This document shows positions 51,401 to 60,163 of a DNA stretch of 64,000 nt, piece by piece (the stretch's first letter is position 1; each line of letters opens with the position of its first letter). The translations under genes were made by a program, and so were the position numbers. The notes beneath the pieces are model-generated. The model was not told where the DNA came from, made no database searches, and was given only the letters and a program-made list of their open reading frames with translations. The stretch covers positions 17,087 through 81,086 of the forward strand of contig DATKXK010000003.1 of NCBI GenBank assembly GCA_035529075.1. The letters are read 5' to 3'. The stretch is from Acidobacteriota bacterium. Its GTDB lineage: Bacteria; Zixibacteria; MSB-5A5; GN15; FEB-12.

Positions 51401-51594
51401 ACGGTACGGGAGAGAATGTGGTGAATGCCGGGTCGGCCGTTAGCCGTGGGCGGGCCTTCGTAGAACACGAACTCCGGCCAGTTTTCGGCCGCTGCGTGGG
51501 CCTTCTCGAAGACCTTTTCCGCATCCCAGAACTCTAGAATGCGCTCTTCGGCCTTCGGAAGTGAGAATCCTTCTTTGTAAGTACTGAACTTCAT
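48412..51594 (-). CDS. ileS: isoleucine--tRNA ligase
   Basis: 1060 residues, full length. HIGH-type motif in NGRPGIHHILS (residues 56-59), the editing domain (VWTTTPWTLPSNAALCM), KMSKS-type KKMSKHKGNVVDPFD near 620, and the anticodon-binding and C-terminal domains follow. It resembles the eukaryotic/class-2-like bacterial IleRS (long, with no C-terminal zinc-finger Cys set), a form often linked to mupirocin tolerance; that classification is by eye. A GAGG ribosome site and a promoter (51620-51648) precede it; downstream are dksA-like and lspA genes. Confidence 0.96.
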   Translation of the reverse strand: MKFSTYKEGFSLPKAEERILEFWDAEKVFEKAHAAAENWPEFVFYEGPPTANGRPGIHHILSRTVKDLVCRYKAMQGFRVDRKAGWDTHGLPVEIEVEKALGLDSKAKVIEYGIDRFNQKCRESVFKYVKEWDQLTRRIGYWLDLDDAYVTLTNDYIESVWWILKTLFDRDLIYKGYKIMPFCPRCGTGLSSHEVAQGYEMIKDPSIFVKVKAADGDFSYLVWTTTPWTLPSNAALCMHPDAYYVMVEHEGEKLVLAEALVHRVFGESPKVLERMTGAEFLKRRYEPLFDIYPDMADQAYFVINGDFVTLDDGTGIVHIAPGFGADDYEVGQQYGLPVLQAIDPNGIFKDNAGKYAGMFIKDADPVITEDLAAAGRLFRKEIYEHSYPFCWRCDSPLIYIARQSWYIKTTLFKEQLIRNNDLINWYPDEIRTGRMQNWLENNVDWALSRERFWGTPLPIWICDEAECGKARAVGSIRQLREEGLDVPDEIDLHKPFIDSVRLRCDCGGTMTRVPELIDVWFDSGSMPYAQWHYPFENEELFRRKYPAEFISEGVDQTRGWFYVLLAISTMLFDQPPFKNVIVFEFILDKEGKKMSKHKGNVVDPFDTVNEYGADPVRWYLVSTSSPWLPTRFDTDGLAEVIRKYFDTLRNTYSFFAIYANIDDVLDGAAAAGLSVEKYLESKAGESDRFDLWIMSRYHSLVKEVAACLDRYEITRPVRLIQHFVIEDLSNWYVRNNRRRFWAKADDPSKMRAYLTLYRVLEGVCRLSAPVSPFISELIWKELHGEDRARFGAPLSVHMAAYPKADESCINAELEETMGLAAKVVSLGRAARSRKNLKVRQPLSRLIVGIPSDKSTARLEDCLDIIRDQLNIKAVETTSGLDQYVSYSARLNFRIAGPRLSQDAKEVGRMVEALNSSDVQRFVQARELKLQLDGGRTVMLKPDEVEVNRNEREGYAVESDGHVTVALATELSEDLVDEGFAREIVNKIQNMRKTSGFEVTDRIRVRVNSTRRLNTAASRYDEFIRRETLAQEMEVTEKDELDGGTEWNVNGEKAVISVEKV

Positions 51595-51619
51595 GGACCC
51601 GAATCCTCATTAGCCGCCT

Positions 51620-51648
51620 AATTTACCCCAGAGTGCTGTTTTTGTAAA
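51620..51648 (-). promoter_or_regulatory. candidate promoter of ileS
   Basis: Minus strand TTTACA (51648-51643), 17-base spacer, TAAATT (51625-51620). No T-box features (no specifier stem or TGGNACCGCG motif) are visible in the leader. Confidence 0.45.
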
Positions 51649-51769
51649 GTAATTTCGGCAGGCAGGGTGCCGGCGTTTAGGCCTGACAATCAGTTACATC
51701 CAGTTGCCCCCGCGAACAATCGCCCGTTTGCCGCATCCGTTCGAGTTGGCGGCGGCGTTTCCGCCCCGA

Positions 51770-52063
51770 TCAGTTCGGAACCCAGATCTTCTTGGCGGCT
51801 ACGAACTCGGTCTTCGAGGGGTACTGGATGGGCTGGGGTGAGGACGTATAGAAGAACAAACCCTTATAGCTGGTCAGGTAATTGAATTTCTTGCCGAGGA
51901 AGCCCCCTCGGGCGGTCACGACCAGAGGACTATCTATTCGATTGAGAATCTTGACGAACTCAGCCGGGTCCAGCTTGACGATGGCACCCGACGCTTTCGT
52001 GGCCTGGGCAATTGCCGCAGCGATCGCTGCGCCCCCCGCCCCTCCCGGTGGCACGTATGTCAT
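51770..52063 (-). CDS. conserved-looking 97-residue protein of unknown function
   Basis: Strong ribosome site (AGAAGGAG) before the ATG at 52063. The N-terminus MTYVPPGGAGGAAIAAAIAQ is glycine/alanine rich; the remainder reads as a compact alpha/beta domain (VKLDPAEFVKILNRID, SPLVVTARGGFLGKKFNYLTSYKGLFFYT) ending in KTEFVAAKKIWVPN. No signal peptide or metal motif. I do not recognise the family. It lies between pepF and ileS on the same strand. Confidence 0.7.
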   Translation of the reverse strand: MTYVPPGGAGGAAIAAAIAQATKASGAIVKLDPAEFVKILNRIDSPLVVTARGGFLGKKFNYLTSYKGLFFYTSSPQPIQYPSKTEFVAAKKIWVPN

Positions 52064-52129
52064 TTTCTTTTTTCTCCTTCTGTCTGTATTACCCTCGAAC
52101 GGGCGGTTTATTCGAGCCTTGCCAGTACT

Positions 52130-53953
52130 TTATTCCCGCGTTAACCGGTCCGCCTCGGCGACTTTCTCGGCAAACGTGCGGATCGTCGCCTCCACCGGCC
52201 CTGGCGTGGACATATCGACACCGCACGCTTTCAGCAACTCAATGGGATGGTCCCTTCCGCCGGCCGAGAGCAGCTCGAGGTAGCGGTCGACGATGCCCTC
52301 TTCGCCTTGGGTGAACTTATCGAGTATGGCCTGGGATGCCGCGTACGACGTCGCGTACTGGTAGACGTAGTAGCCGGTATAGAAGTGCGGGATGCGCGCC
52401 CATTTGTACTGCTCGTGGTCGTCGAGCTTCAGTTCGGGGCCGAAGTACTTTTGAGCCAGTTCCGCCCACATCTTGTTCATTATCTCAGGGGAGAGCGCTC
52501 CGCCTTGTTCGACTTTCTCATGGATATCCAGCTCAAAGCGGGCATACATGATCTGTCGGAAGAAAGTCCCCGTCGTGTTGTCCAGGTACCGGTTAAGCAG
52601 GTACAGCCGCTCGGCTTTGTCGCGCGCCTTGCCCAGCAGGAGTTCCAGCAGCAGGCCCTCGTTCAGGGTCGAGGCCACCTCGGCCACGAAGATAGAATAG
52701 TGCGACTTGGGGTACGGCTGGGTGCGGCAGGCCAGGAAGCTGTGCATGGCGTGGCCCATCTCGTGGGCCAGGGTGAACATGTTGTCCACCGTGTCGTTGT
52801 AGTTCATCAGCACGTACGGGTGAACCGAGTAGTTACCCGAACTGTAGGCACCGCTCCCCTTCCCCTGGGTTTCAAAGACGTCCACCCAGCGGCTGTCAAA
52901 AGTGGTCCGCAGTTGCTCGGTGTACGTCCCGCCGAACGGTTGGACGGCCTGAAGGACGCGCTGAACGGCATCGCCGTAGCTCACCTCGTAGTCCTGCTCG
53001 GGAAAGAGCGGGCAATGCAGGTCGTACGGTGCGATTTCGTCGAGCTTGAGTATTCTCTTTCGCAGCGCCGTATAGGCGTGCAGGGCGGCCAGGTTCGCCT
53101 CGGTCGTATCCAGCAGCGAGTGGTACACGGACAGCGGGATATTGTCTCCGTCGAGCGCCGCGTGCAGGCAATTATCGTAGCGCCGTGCCCGCGTGTAGAA
53201 CACGTCCGCATTGACGGATGAAGTCAGCGAGGCGCCGATAGTGTTGACGTGGTCCTTGTAGGCCGAGTAAAACCCGGCGCTGGCGTCCCGCCGCACCCGC
53301 CGGTCCGGCGACTCCAGGAATTTGGCGAACCGCTGCTTGGTGAGCGGAACCTCGGCTCCCTGCTCGTCCTTGATGGTCGGGTAAGTCAGGTCGGCATCAT
53401 CGAGCATGGTGAAAATCGACCCCGGGCCTCGGGACACCATGGCTGAGTTGGCTAACACCTCTTCCACTTCCTCGGACCGCACGTGGGCCCGCGAACGGAT
53501 CAACTCGCGGACGTAAAAATCGAACTCGTCGGTTTTCTCGAACTGCCCGGACATTTCCAGCAGCTTGTTCTCGTCGATAGTGAGCAGTTCCGGCTCGATA
53601 AAGGCAAAGGCCGCGCCGGCCTGGGCGCCCAGGGCCGCCGCGCGCTCGTTCATGGCCTGATACCGGGAAACGCGGTTGTCGAGATCCTTGCTGAGATAGG
53701 CGTAATGGACAAGGTTGAACAGGCGGCGGGACAACTCGGCGCGGGTCTTCAGGCAATCGTACATAAGGGCCGGGGATTGGGCCAGCCGGCCGGCAAATTC
53801 GCGGGCCCGGTCAATTTCCTTCCGGACACTCCGGTATTCCGTCTCCCAGGCATCGTCATCCGCGAAGATATCGGTCAGGTCCCACGTGTACCGCTCTTCG
53901 ATGTCGGCTCGCTGCGCAATAGGTTTGGGTCCGGCTTGTTTTTCAGTGGCCAT
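52130..53953 (-). CDS. pepF: oligoendopeptidase F (M3 metallopeptidase)
   Basis: 607 residues from MATEKQAGPK at 53953 with GAGGAG 5 bases upstream; an ATG four codons earlier lacks a ribosome site. M3B family landmarks: ERYTWDLTDIFADDDAWE, the zinc site TLAHEMGHAMHSFLA (HEMGH) with the downstream Glu in VAEVASTLNEGLLLE, and the C-terminal YATSYAASQAI.. GGRDHPIELLKACGVD. A cytosolic zinc peptidase that cleaves short peptides. Confidence 0.96.
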   Translation of the reverse strand: MATEKQAGPKPIAQRADIEERYTWDLTDIFADDDAWETEYRSVRKEIDRAREFAGRLAQSPALMYDCLKTRAELSRRLFNLVHYAYLSKDLDNRVSRYQAMNERAAALGAQAGAAFAFIEPELLTIDENKLLEMSGQFEKTDEFDFYVRELIRSRAHVRSEEVEEVLANSAMVSRGPGSIFTMLDDADLTYPTIKDEQGAEVPLTKQRFAKFLESPDRRVRRDASAGFYSAYKDHVNTIGASLTSSVNADVFYTRARRYDNCLHAALDGDNIPLSVYHSLLDTTEANLAALHAYTALRKRILKLDEIAPYDLHCPLFPEQDYEVSYGDAVQRVLQAVQPFGGTYTEQLRTTFDSRWVDVFETQGKGSGAYSSGNYSVHPYVLMNYNDTVDNMFTLAHEMGHAMHSFLACRTQPYPKSHYSIFVAEVASTLNEGLLLELLLGKARDKAERLYLLNRYLDNTTGTFFRQIMYARFELDIHEKVEQGGALSPEIMNKMWAELAQKYFGPELKLDDHEQYKWARIPHFYTGYYVYQYATSYAASQAILDKFTQGEEGIVDRYLELLSAGGRDHPIELLKACGVDMSTPGPVEATIRTFAEKVAEADRLTRE

Positions 53954-54094
53954 AGGTCTCCTCACTGGTCGGTTCTTCCGGGTCCGGCAATATCAGGAAA
54001 TCGCGGTGTGAAAGCAAGCTGACGAAAAAACGGTGGGTTTCGGAACCCGCAAGTCGATGACCGTGCCGACACGACAGGGGCTGTGGGGTAAGCC

Positions 54095-54373
54095 TTAGCG
54101 TTCGAGACGCGCCTTGCGGATTTTCGACCAGTAGTACCACCGGCATTTGTCCGGCGGCAGTTCAGGATTCTCTGCCTGTGCGATGGCCGCCTGGAAAACG
54201 TCCTGAAGGCACGGATCGACTCGCCCACCGGTGACAGCCTCAAGCCGCCGGCGTAGCCGGCGCGCGTCCTGCCCCCTCAGATGCTCGACTTCCGTTATGC
54301 CAATGGCCGCCAGGCTCTTGACAGTCGCCTTGCCCACTGATCTCAGGTCCTGCAGACGTCGCGCGCTTTTCAT
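54095..54373 (-). CDS. Cdd1-like helix-hairpin-helix protein
   Basis: 92 residues. LQDLRSVGKATVKSLAAIGITEVEHLRGQDARRLRRRL matches the Cdd1 (pathogenicity-locus) HhH family, followed by DPCLQDVFQAAIAQAENPE and PDKCRWYYWSKIRKARLER. The HhH motif suggests nucleic-acid binding; function of the family is unknown. The name pathogenicity locus is historical and carries no virulence meaning here. Confidence 0.8.
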   Translation of the reverse strand: MKSARRLQDLRSVGKATVKSLAAIGITEVEHLRGQDARRLRRRLEAVTGGRVDPCLQDVFQAAIAQAENPELPPDKCRWYYWSKIRKARLER

Positions 54374-54462
54374 GCTTCCACCATAGGCTGAAACGAGTCC
54401 CTGATCAATTACATTCTAAAACGGCACGTCGGGGCAAGCAGAGAGAGAATACGCGGCAATTC

Positions 54463-55041
54463 CTACTCGGTCTTCATTAACCTGTGGCCAAGCGAATAGC
54501 CGTCCCCGAGATATTTACCCACTCCGTAGTATTTCCTGATTCCCGGCGCAAACAGGCAGGCCTTCACCTTTTCAACGTCGGGGACGCCTTTTCCCTTGAG
54601 CATCCCTTCCTCGATCTTGACATCCATGATCTCGCCGATGAATTGCGTGTGCAGCCCGATCTCGTGCGTGTGGATGATCCGGCACTCCAGAATCCACGGA
54701 AACTCCGCCACGTAGGGGGCATCCACAAGCTCGCTTTTGACCGGGGTCAGCCCGGTGGTGGCGAACTTGTCCTCGTCCCGCCCGGAGGCAATGCCGATGT
54801 AGTCAGCTTCTTTGATGTAGGTTTCAGACGGGATACTGACCGTAAAGGCCTTGCGCGCCATGAGGTTGCCGAAGGAATACGTGGCCTCTCGAAGCGAGAC
54901 GGTCACGCAAGGGGGTTTCGAGCAGCACACCCCGCCCCAGGCGGCGGTCATGACGTTGGGTTTGCCGTCCTTATTGTATGTCCCGATCACCCAGACGGGC
55001 GTCGGGAAAACCAGTGTTGTAGCGCCGAGTGATTGTTTCAT
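54463..55041 (-). CDS. flavin reductase / FMN-binding split-barrel protein
   Basis: 192 residues with AGGAG before the ATG at 55041. Typical flavoredoxin-like pattern: FPTPVWVIGTYNKDGKPNVMTAAWGGVCCSKPP, SLREATYSFGNLMARKAFTVSIPS, and ECRIIHTHEIGLHTQFIGEIMDV. FMN-binding proteins of this group reduce flavins or carry electrons. The CC pair and other cysteines may matter for redox. Confidence 0.9.
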   Translation of the reverse strand: MKQSLGATTLVFPTPVWVIGTYNKDGKPNVMTAAWGGVCCSKPPCVTVSLREATYSFGNLMARKAFTVSIPSETYIKEADYIGIASGRDEDKFATTGLTPVKSELVDAPYVAEFPWILECRIIHTHEIGLHTQFIGEIMDVKIEEGMLKGKGVPDVEKVKACLFAPGIRKYYGVGKYLGDGYSLGHRLMKTE

Positions 55042-55143
55042 GGCCGTCTCCTACTGCTAATACCTCGCTGAGCGAGGACTCCGTCTAAATCGTGCCGCGG
55101 GCTCACGTAGCACAAAGCGGTGCGCCACGGTTTCTTTCTGCCC

Positions 55144-55995
55144 TCACACCTCCATCCATTTGACGCAGCCGGCGATCAGGTTGCGAAGTTGCGGCTCGGT
55201 CCGCGAGGCGGTGCCGATTACGTCCTCGAGTGAACAGGGATGCATGTTGTCGGCCAGCCCCATGTCGGTGATGATCGAGAACGCCAGGACTTTGGTCTTC
55301 TGGTGATGCGCTGCAATTACTTCCGGCACCGTCGACATGCCCACGGCATCGGCGCCGAGCGTGCGGAACATGCGGTACTCTGCGGCCGTCTCCAGGCATG
55401 GTCCGGTCAGGCCGAGATACACACCCACCTGGAGGCGAAGTTTCTGGTCCAGGGCGATCTGTTTGGCCAGTTGCTGATACTGGCAGTTGTAGACCTCGAA
55501 CATGTCCGGGAAGCGGTCGCCCCATTCGTTGTCGTTCGGCCCGATCAGGGGGTTGTCCGGGAAGAAGTTGATGTGGTCTTTGATCAGCATGATGTCGCCC
55601 GGTTTGAAGTTGGGGTTCAGGCCGCCGGCGGCGTTCGAGACGATCAGGCTCTGTACGCCGAGCTTCTTCATCACCCGCACCGGGAAGGCGATCTGCTGCA
55701 TGGCGTACCCCTCGTAGTAGTGAAATCTGCCCTGCATGCACACCACCGGTTTTCCCTTCAGGTTGCCGAAAAGCAGCCTGCCGGCGTGCGACTCGACCGT
55801 CGAGACCGGGAAATGGGGGATCTTCTCGTAGTCGACGGTGCCGACCATCTCAATGCCGTCGACGAGCGAGCCCAGGCCGGTGCCGAGGATAATGCCGATC
55901 TTCGGCTCAAGTGCAACCCGGCTTTTTACGTAGCCGGTCGCTTCATCCAGCATGGTGTGGATTTCATCCCAGGTATGCGTACCTTCCCGTGCCAT
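55144..55995 (-). CDS. purine nucleoside phosphorylase
   Basis: 283 residues with a perfect AAGGAGG ribosome site. PNP-I signatures: PKIGIILGTGLGSLVDGI, ESHAGRLLFGNLKGKPVVCMQGRFHYYEG, LIVSNAAGGLNPNFKPGDIMLIKDHINF, GPCLETAAEYRMFRTLGADAVGMSTVPEVIAA and VLAFSIITDMG. The Glu/Asn residues for purine binding are in place. The enzyme phosphorolyses inosine/guanosine in purine salvage (trimeric PunA type). Confidence 0.95.
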   Translation of the reverse strand: MAREGTHTWDEIHTMLDEATGYVKSRVALEPKIGIILGTGLGSLVDGIEMVGTVDYEKIPHFPVSTVESHAGRLLFGNLKGKPVVCMQGRFHYYEGYAMQQIAFPVRVMKKLGVQSLIVSNAAGGLNPNFKPGDIMLIKDHINFFPDNPLIGPNDNEWGDRFPDMFEVYNCQYQQLAKQIALDQKLRLQVGVYLGLTGPCLETAAEYRMFRTLGADAVGMSTVPEVIAAHHQKTKVLAFSIITDMGLADNMHPCSLEDVIGTASRTEPQLRNLIAGCVKWMEV

Positions 55996-56080
55996 CCATG
56001 ATCCTCCTTATGATCGCTATGTCCGAGCAAGTACCACGAATATAACAGTCTGCTGTGCCGCCTGAACTAAAATCTTGGTG

Positions 56081-56118
56081 AAAAAAAAGACCGACCCTGC
56101 GGGAACGGTGGGCCGGCC
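56081..56118 (-). terminator. rho-independent terminator after divIVA
   Basis: Minus-strand stem GGCCGGCCC (56118-56110) pairs with GGGTCGGTC (56097-56089, two G:U pairs), then a run of eight T. It lies about 26 bases past the DivIVA stop. Confidence 0.85.
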
Positions 56119-56144
56119 TTTACTTACAAACGTGGGTGGGTAGG

Positions 56145-57176
56145 TTAGCTTTTGGCAGCCTTGTCCATTTCCTCTTCGAACTTCCGGGCCACCTCGTCAA
56201 GGTCGTCCGCTATGTTGTCCGGGGCGCCCGGCTGCTCCTTGGGCGCGGAGTTATCCATGTCTATGACGTTGTGCTCAGTCGGCTGGTCCTGGGCTTCCGG
56301 CGCCAGCCCGATCTTATCGGTGGATTTGTTCTTCTCTTCGGCTCCGTGTGCCACGAAACCGTTCGGGATATCCTCGGCCCGTTTGGTCGTCTCGACCACG
56401 GCGCCCGGTGCCGGGGTGGGGGCGACTGCCGGTTCTTCCTCCTCGGCCGGTTGTAATCGCGCCGATCTCTTGTAGCTCTCCAGCGCGGCGGCCAGCTCAG
56501 GATCTATCGCTTTCTCGATTTCTGCGGTTTGCTCCTCTGGCGGCTGCCCGGCCAGAGCCTCCATCTCCTCATCCGGCATGACCGGTCTGATTTCGCCGGG
56601 AGCGTTGGCTTCTTCGGTCTTTATCCCCTCCTGCCTGGAGGGCGGTGTGGCAATTGTCTCGCGAGTTTTCGCCTGCACCTCGGCTGAGTCCGTGATATCC
56701 AGGGCGTCCTCGTCAGTACGCGTGGGCGTAGACTGGGCGATTTCTTCGACAAGCTCCAGGTGTGAGCTTATCAGGCCCTTTAGCTTGGACATATAGGACT
56801 TCTTGGTCAGATTGAGCTGGGCGACTTTTTCCTCGATATCGGTGATTTGCCGGGACCGGATTTCGAGCACGTTTTCCGCTTCCTTCTTGGCCTGGGCCAG
56901 AAGAGACTCGCCTTCCTGCCTGGCGTTGGCCATGGTAATGTCGGCGTTGCGGCGGGCGTCGATAGCGGCGTTCTTGATGGTATCCTCGAACTGCTTCAGA
57001 CCGGCCAGTTGACTTTTGAGTGACTCGATTTCCATCGACAGCCGGAGATTCTCCTGCTTGGCCGTTTCAAGGGAGGCGGCAACCTGCTCCATGCACTCGT
57101 CAACGGCATCCTTCTCGTAGCCACGGAGTTGCGTCGGAAACTCGTAGTTCCGAATATCATTCGGCGTCAGGTCCAT
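56145..57176 (-). CDS. DivIVA-domain protein with long disordered tail
   Basis: 343 residues from MDLTPNDIRNYEFPTQLRGY at 57176, the canonical DivIVA membrane-binding N-terminus (a GTG four codons upstream is an alternative). A coiled coil covers about residues 25-150 (AKQENLRLSMEIESLKSQL, ARQEGESLLAQAKKEAENVLE), followed by an acidic, proline-rich low-complexity tail of nearly 190 residues. DivIVA proteins mark curved membranes at poles and septa. It lies upstream of a terminator and downstream of yggS on the same strand, the arrangement also found in Firmicute division clusters. Confidence 0.9.
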   Translation of the reverse strand: MDLTPNDIRNYEFPTQLRGYEKDAVDECMEQVAASLETAKQENLRLSMEIESLKSQLAGLKQFEDTIKNAAIDARRNADITMANARQEGESLLAQAKKEAENVLEIRSRQITDIEEKVAQLNLTKKSYMSKLKGLISSHLELVEEIAQSTPTRTDEDALDITDSAEVQAKTRETIATPPSRQEGIKTEEANAPGEIRPVMPDEEMEALAGQPPEEQTAEIEKAIDPELAAALESYKRSARLQPAEEEEPAVAPTPAPGAVVETTKRAEDIPNGFVAHGAEEKNKSTDKIGLAPEAQDQPTEHNVIDMDNSAPKEQPGAPDNIADDLDEVARKFEEEMDKAAKS

Positions 57177-57414
57177 ATTCACTCTCACTTGTTACAGGTC
57201 TCTGTCCCGTCAGGCAAACCGCCCGTGTCCCGGTGTTCGAAAATCGAGCAGTTTCAAAACGGTACTACAGTATAGTTATCGTACCGCCCTCGGAAATCTT
57301 AACCGGAATCAGAGAAAAACAGCGGTTGGGCCGGCGCCCGGGAATCGCGAGTTATTTCAATCCTTTTCAGGGAGTTGCCAGCCCGACCGGGCAGGCGGGA
57401 AGGGCTTGAGTGCC

Positions 57415-58110
57415 CTAATCGCGGGGCGGACGGGGGCCGAAAATGCCGGTGCCGATGCGTATCATCGTCGAACCTTCGCGGATCGCAATCGGAAAGTCTC
57501 CCGTCATCCCCATTGAGAGCACGTCGAACTGATCGCCCGCAAGAGACCGACCCTTCTCGAAGAGTTTCCGGCAGCGCGCGAAAGCCGCCCCGATTCGGGC
57601 CTCGTCGTCGGTCAGCGGTCCAACGGTCATCAGGCCGGAGACATTGACGTTGGGTAAGGGCAGGATCTGCTCCAGCAGCCCGAGGGCGTCGTCCGGTTCA
57701 ACCCCGGACTTCTGTTCCTCGCCGGACGTGTTGACCTGCACGTAGCATTCGATGACGCGGTCGGCTTCGGCCGCCCGCCGGTTGATTTCCGCCGCCAGTC
57801 GCGGTGAGTCCACGGATTGGATGACGTCAAACAGATCCACCGCCTTCTTGACCTTGTTGGTCTGAAGGTGCCCGACCAGGTGGAAACGGGCGATGGGACC
57901 GACCTCCTGTATTTTGGGCTCCGCCTCCTGCAGGCGGCTTTCCCCAATGTTGTGAATGCCGCAGGCGACGACCGTCCTGATGATTCCGGGAGGGTGGGTC
58001 TTGGTGACTGCGACGATAGTGATGTCATCCATATCTCTATCGTACGCTTCGCAGGCATCAGCGATCTGACCGTGCAGTTCGGTCAGGTTCTGTAGTATTG
58101 TCTCTTTCAT
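57415..58110 (-). CDS. YggS/PLPBP pyridoxal-phosphate homeostasis protein
   Basis: 231 residues, alanine-racemase-fold. The PLP lysine is K37 in ITIVAVTKTHP; IGESRLQEAEPKI, FHLVGHLQTNKVKKAV, YVQVNTSGEEQKSGVEP and DVLSMGMTGDFPIAIREGSTMIRIGTGIFG are the family marks. It buffers free PLP and affects amino-acid pools. Precedes divIVA on the same strand with 239 bases between. Confidence 0.95.
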   Translation of the reverse strand: MKETILQNLTELHGQIADACEAYDRDMDDITIVAVTKTHPPGIIRTVVACGIHNIGESRLQEAEPKIQEVGPIARFHLVGHLQTNKVKKAVDLFDVIQSVDSPRLAAEINRRAAEADRVIECYVQVNTSGEEQKSGVEPDDALGLLEQILPLPNVNVSGLMTVGPLTDDEARIGAAFARCRKLFEKGRSLAGDQFDVLSMGMTGDFPIAIREGSTMIRIGTGIFGPRPPRD

Positions 58111-58247
58111 CCAGCGACGTAAGAAAGTGAAAGAGCCGCGGCCATATCAAGGGAAATTTGCGCACCGCACGTACGCGGCCGGAACCGTCTGTGCCCTCAA
58201 AAGGGCAGGCCGGACCGCGCTGTCAAGATTGGCCCGTGTCGGCGCGC

Positions 58248-59360
58248 TCAGGCGACCGTAAGCAACCCCTTGTCCTCAGCCACGGCCGGACTCGTGTAAT
58301 CGGCCGGGAGCGACTCGGCCGGTTCAGGAACGGTCTCGACCTCGGTTCGGGCCGGTACGAAGCGTGATTCTACCGCGTCCAGCACGGAGCCGACCCGGTC
58401 AAAAAAGGTCTCGATGCTCTCGGTCAATTGCTCTCGGACCAGATCCACGTGGGCGCCTGCAAATCCCAACTCCTCGGCGGCAGCGTCAAACGAGGCTACG
58501 ATTGACCGAAGAAGGTTTTCCTCGGTTTCACTCAGGTAACCGTCCACGGTGTCAAAGAACGTAGCCATCATCTCGGACGTGCCTTGCAGCGCGACTCCTC
58601 CGGCGGTATCCAGGTAACTGCCCATATGATCGGGGCATTGCGCCGCGACCCGCCGGGTCTGCGCGTGAAAGCGATCCGCGAAGGCAAAGCTGAACCGGTT
58701 GTCGACGTGGAAGCGAAGGGCAAACTTGTTCACGGTCCGTTGGTGGTGGCCGTGCTCCTTGACGTCGATTGACCGACGAACCTTGACTGCCTCCCGGTAG
58801 AAGGACTGAAGGGCGAAGTCGCGGTCCCGGACCTGCAATGAACCTGCCTGTTTGGACTTTGCCGAGACCGATTCTCTGGCGTGGGTGTTGCCGCCGGCCT
58901 CGCGGGTGCTGTCATAGGAATCGACAGTCTGTTTCCCGGAGACGGCAAAGTCTGTGCTAAGACCAAATCCGGCGGCTGCGAATTGGTCGAGCATCGGTGT
59001 TTCCTCGTTGGCCAGTTGCCGCGCCGTCTGCACTACCGCGTTCAGATCGAATCGAAGGTCAAGCTTGTAGTCCAGCCGGGCCTGACGCCGGTAGTAGTAG
59101 ATAGCCTCAGGTTCCTCCGTCGGCATTTCACCCTGGGGCGGCGGCACGTCCGGGGTCATCGAGGGCAGAGGTGCTTTCTCGGAGTCGACCGGAACCGATG
59201 GCTCATAGCGATCGACGGTCTCGGGTGCCGCCGTTTCTTCCTCGGGGGCAGCAGGTGTGGTGGTCTGCGTGTTGCCCTGTTCGAGGCCGTACCGGGCCAG
59301 GCTGAGGTACCGGTCGCGCAGATGTTGTACCACTGTACTCAGGAAATAGGAAGTGTTCAT
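58248..59360 (-). CDS. uncharacterised 370-residue protein
   Basis: Starts MNTSYFLSTVVQHLRDRYL at 59360 with AGAAGGATATC upstream. Residues 25-80 are a proline/threonine/glutamate-rich linker; from about 85 there is a structured region (YYYRRQARLDYKLDLRFDL; a basic-histidine stretch VKEHGHHQRTVNKFALRF) and a C-terminal helical part (LRSIVASFDAAAEELGF, VREQLTESIETFFDRVGSVLDAV). No signal peptide, no membrane segment, no motif I recognise. The modular layout suggests a secreted or surface/flagellar accessory protein; that is a guess. Confidence 0.6.
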   Translation of the reverse strand: MNTSYFLSTVVQHLRDRYLSLARYGLEQGNTQTTTPAAPEEETAAPETVDRYEPSVPVDSEKAPLPSMTPDVPPPQGEMPTEEPEAIYYYRRQARLDYKLDLRFDLNAVVQTARQLANEETPMLDQFAAAGFGLSTDFAVSGKQTVDSYDSTREAGGNTHARESVSAKSKQAGSLQVRDRDFALQSFYREAVKVRRSIDVKEHGHHQRTVNKFALRFHVDNRFSFAFADRFHAQTRRVAAQCPDHMGSYLDTAGGVALQGTSEMMATFFDTVDGYLSETEENLLRSIVASFDAAAEELGFAGAHVDLVREQLTESIETFFDRVGSVLDAVESRFVPARTEVETVPEPAESLPADYTSPAVAEDKGLLTVA

Positions 59361-59569
59361 GATATCCTTCTGTTTAGCGGCTGGCTGTTTCCCTTCCATT
59401 AAATATATCGGCAACCGCGCCGGGGCATCCAGCCCCGGCCGGCCGTGACCGGAGGGCGTTTGGTTCGCGAACATGGCGGGTTGACAATGCCCGCAGACCG
59501 TGTAACTTGGCCTGACCATCGCTCCGGGATCAGGAGCGGGAGCATAGAACCGAGGAAGAAGGTATTACC

Positions 59570-60055
59570 ATGACACCGGTAAAGGGCGAGACCCTCCAGG
59601 CACTCAGTGCCGGCATCAAGGCCGAGGCCGCGGCCTATGTGTTCTACATAACGGCGGCCGCCAAGGCCGAGGCATCGTCGTTCAAGGACATTCTTGCAAA
59701 GCTGGCGCACGAGGAAAAGGAGCACTTCCATATTCTGGAGCGTCAGCACGATTCCCTGGTGCGGAGCGAGAAGTGGGTCAGTACGGCTGATATCCTCAAG
59801 GGAGAGGGGCTGCCTGAGATTCCCGAAGACATGATGGCCTCGCACCGCGAACTCATGTCTGAAGTTCAGGACGCCGTCTCGGTCCGGACCCTCCTCGAGA
59901 TTGCCTACCGACTGGAAGAAGAGGCTTATGGTACCTACAGTCGCGAAATCGCTCGTGCTGACTCTGAGGAAGGCAGGAAGATCTTCACGCAACTGGCCGG
60001 GTTTGAGCAGGGCCACATGAGAGTGATCGAGGAACTGATGGTCCGGTACGCCTGA
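59570..60055 (+). CDS. rubrerythrin-like ferritin-fold protein
   Basis: 161 residues; AAGAAGGT ribosome site. Four-helix bundle of the ferritin/rubrerythrin type with the paired metal motifs: GIKAEAAAYVFY, HEEKEHFHIL (ExxH), YRLEEEAYGTYS and FEQGHMRVIEEL (ExxH). The rubredoxin domain of classical rubrerythrin is absent. Likely an iron-dependent peroxide-detoxifying or iron-handling protein. Plus strand, 109 bases before alr. Confidence 0.85.
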   Translation: MTPVKGETLQALSAGIKAEAAAYVFYITAAAKAEASSFKDILAKLAHEEKEHFHILERQHDSLVRSEKWVSTADILKGEGLPEIPEDMMASHRELMSEVQDAVSVRTLLEIAYRLEEEAYGTYSREIARADSEEGRKIFTQLAGFEQGHMRVIEELMVRYA

Positions 60056-60163
60056 CGGTCAGACCGGCCTCACGTTTTCGACACGGTTTCGGGCCGAGGT
60101 GAGGTTCCTCCCGTCTGAATCTTTTTGTTGTCACTGCAGTGCACCGCTGCTATAAATCGCATC

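Noticed and set aside
51595..51769. T-box riboswitch upstream of ileS
   Set aside because: No specifier loop or conserved TGGNACCGCG-like T-box motif in the leader.
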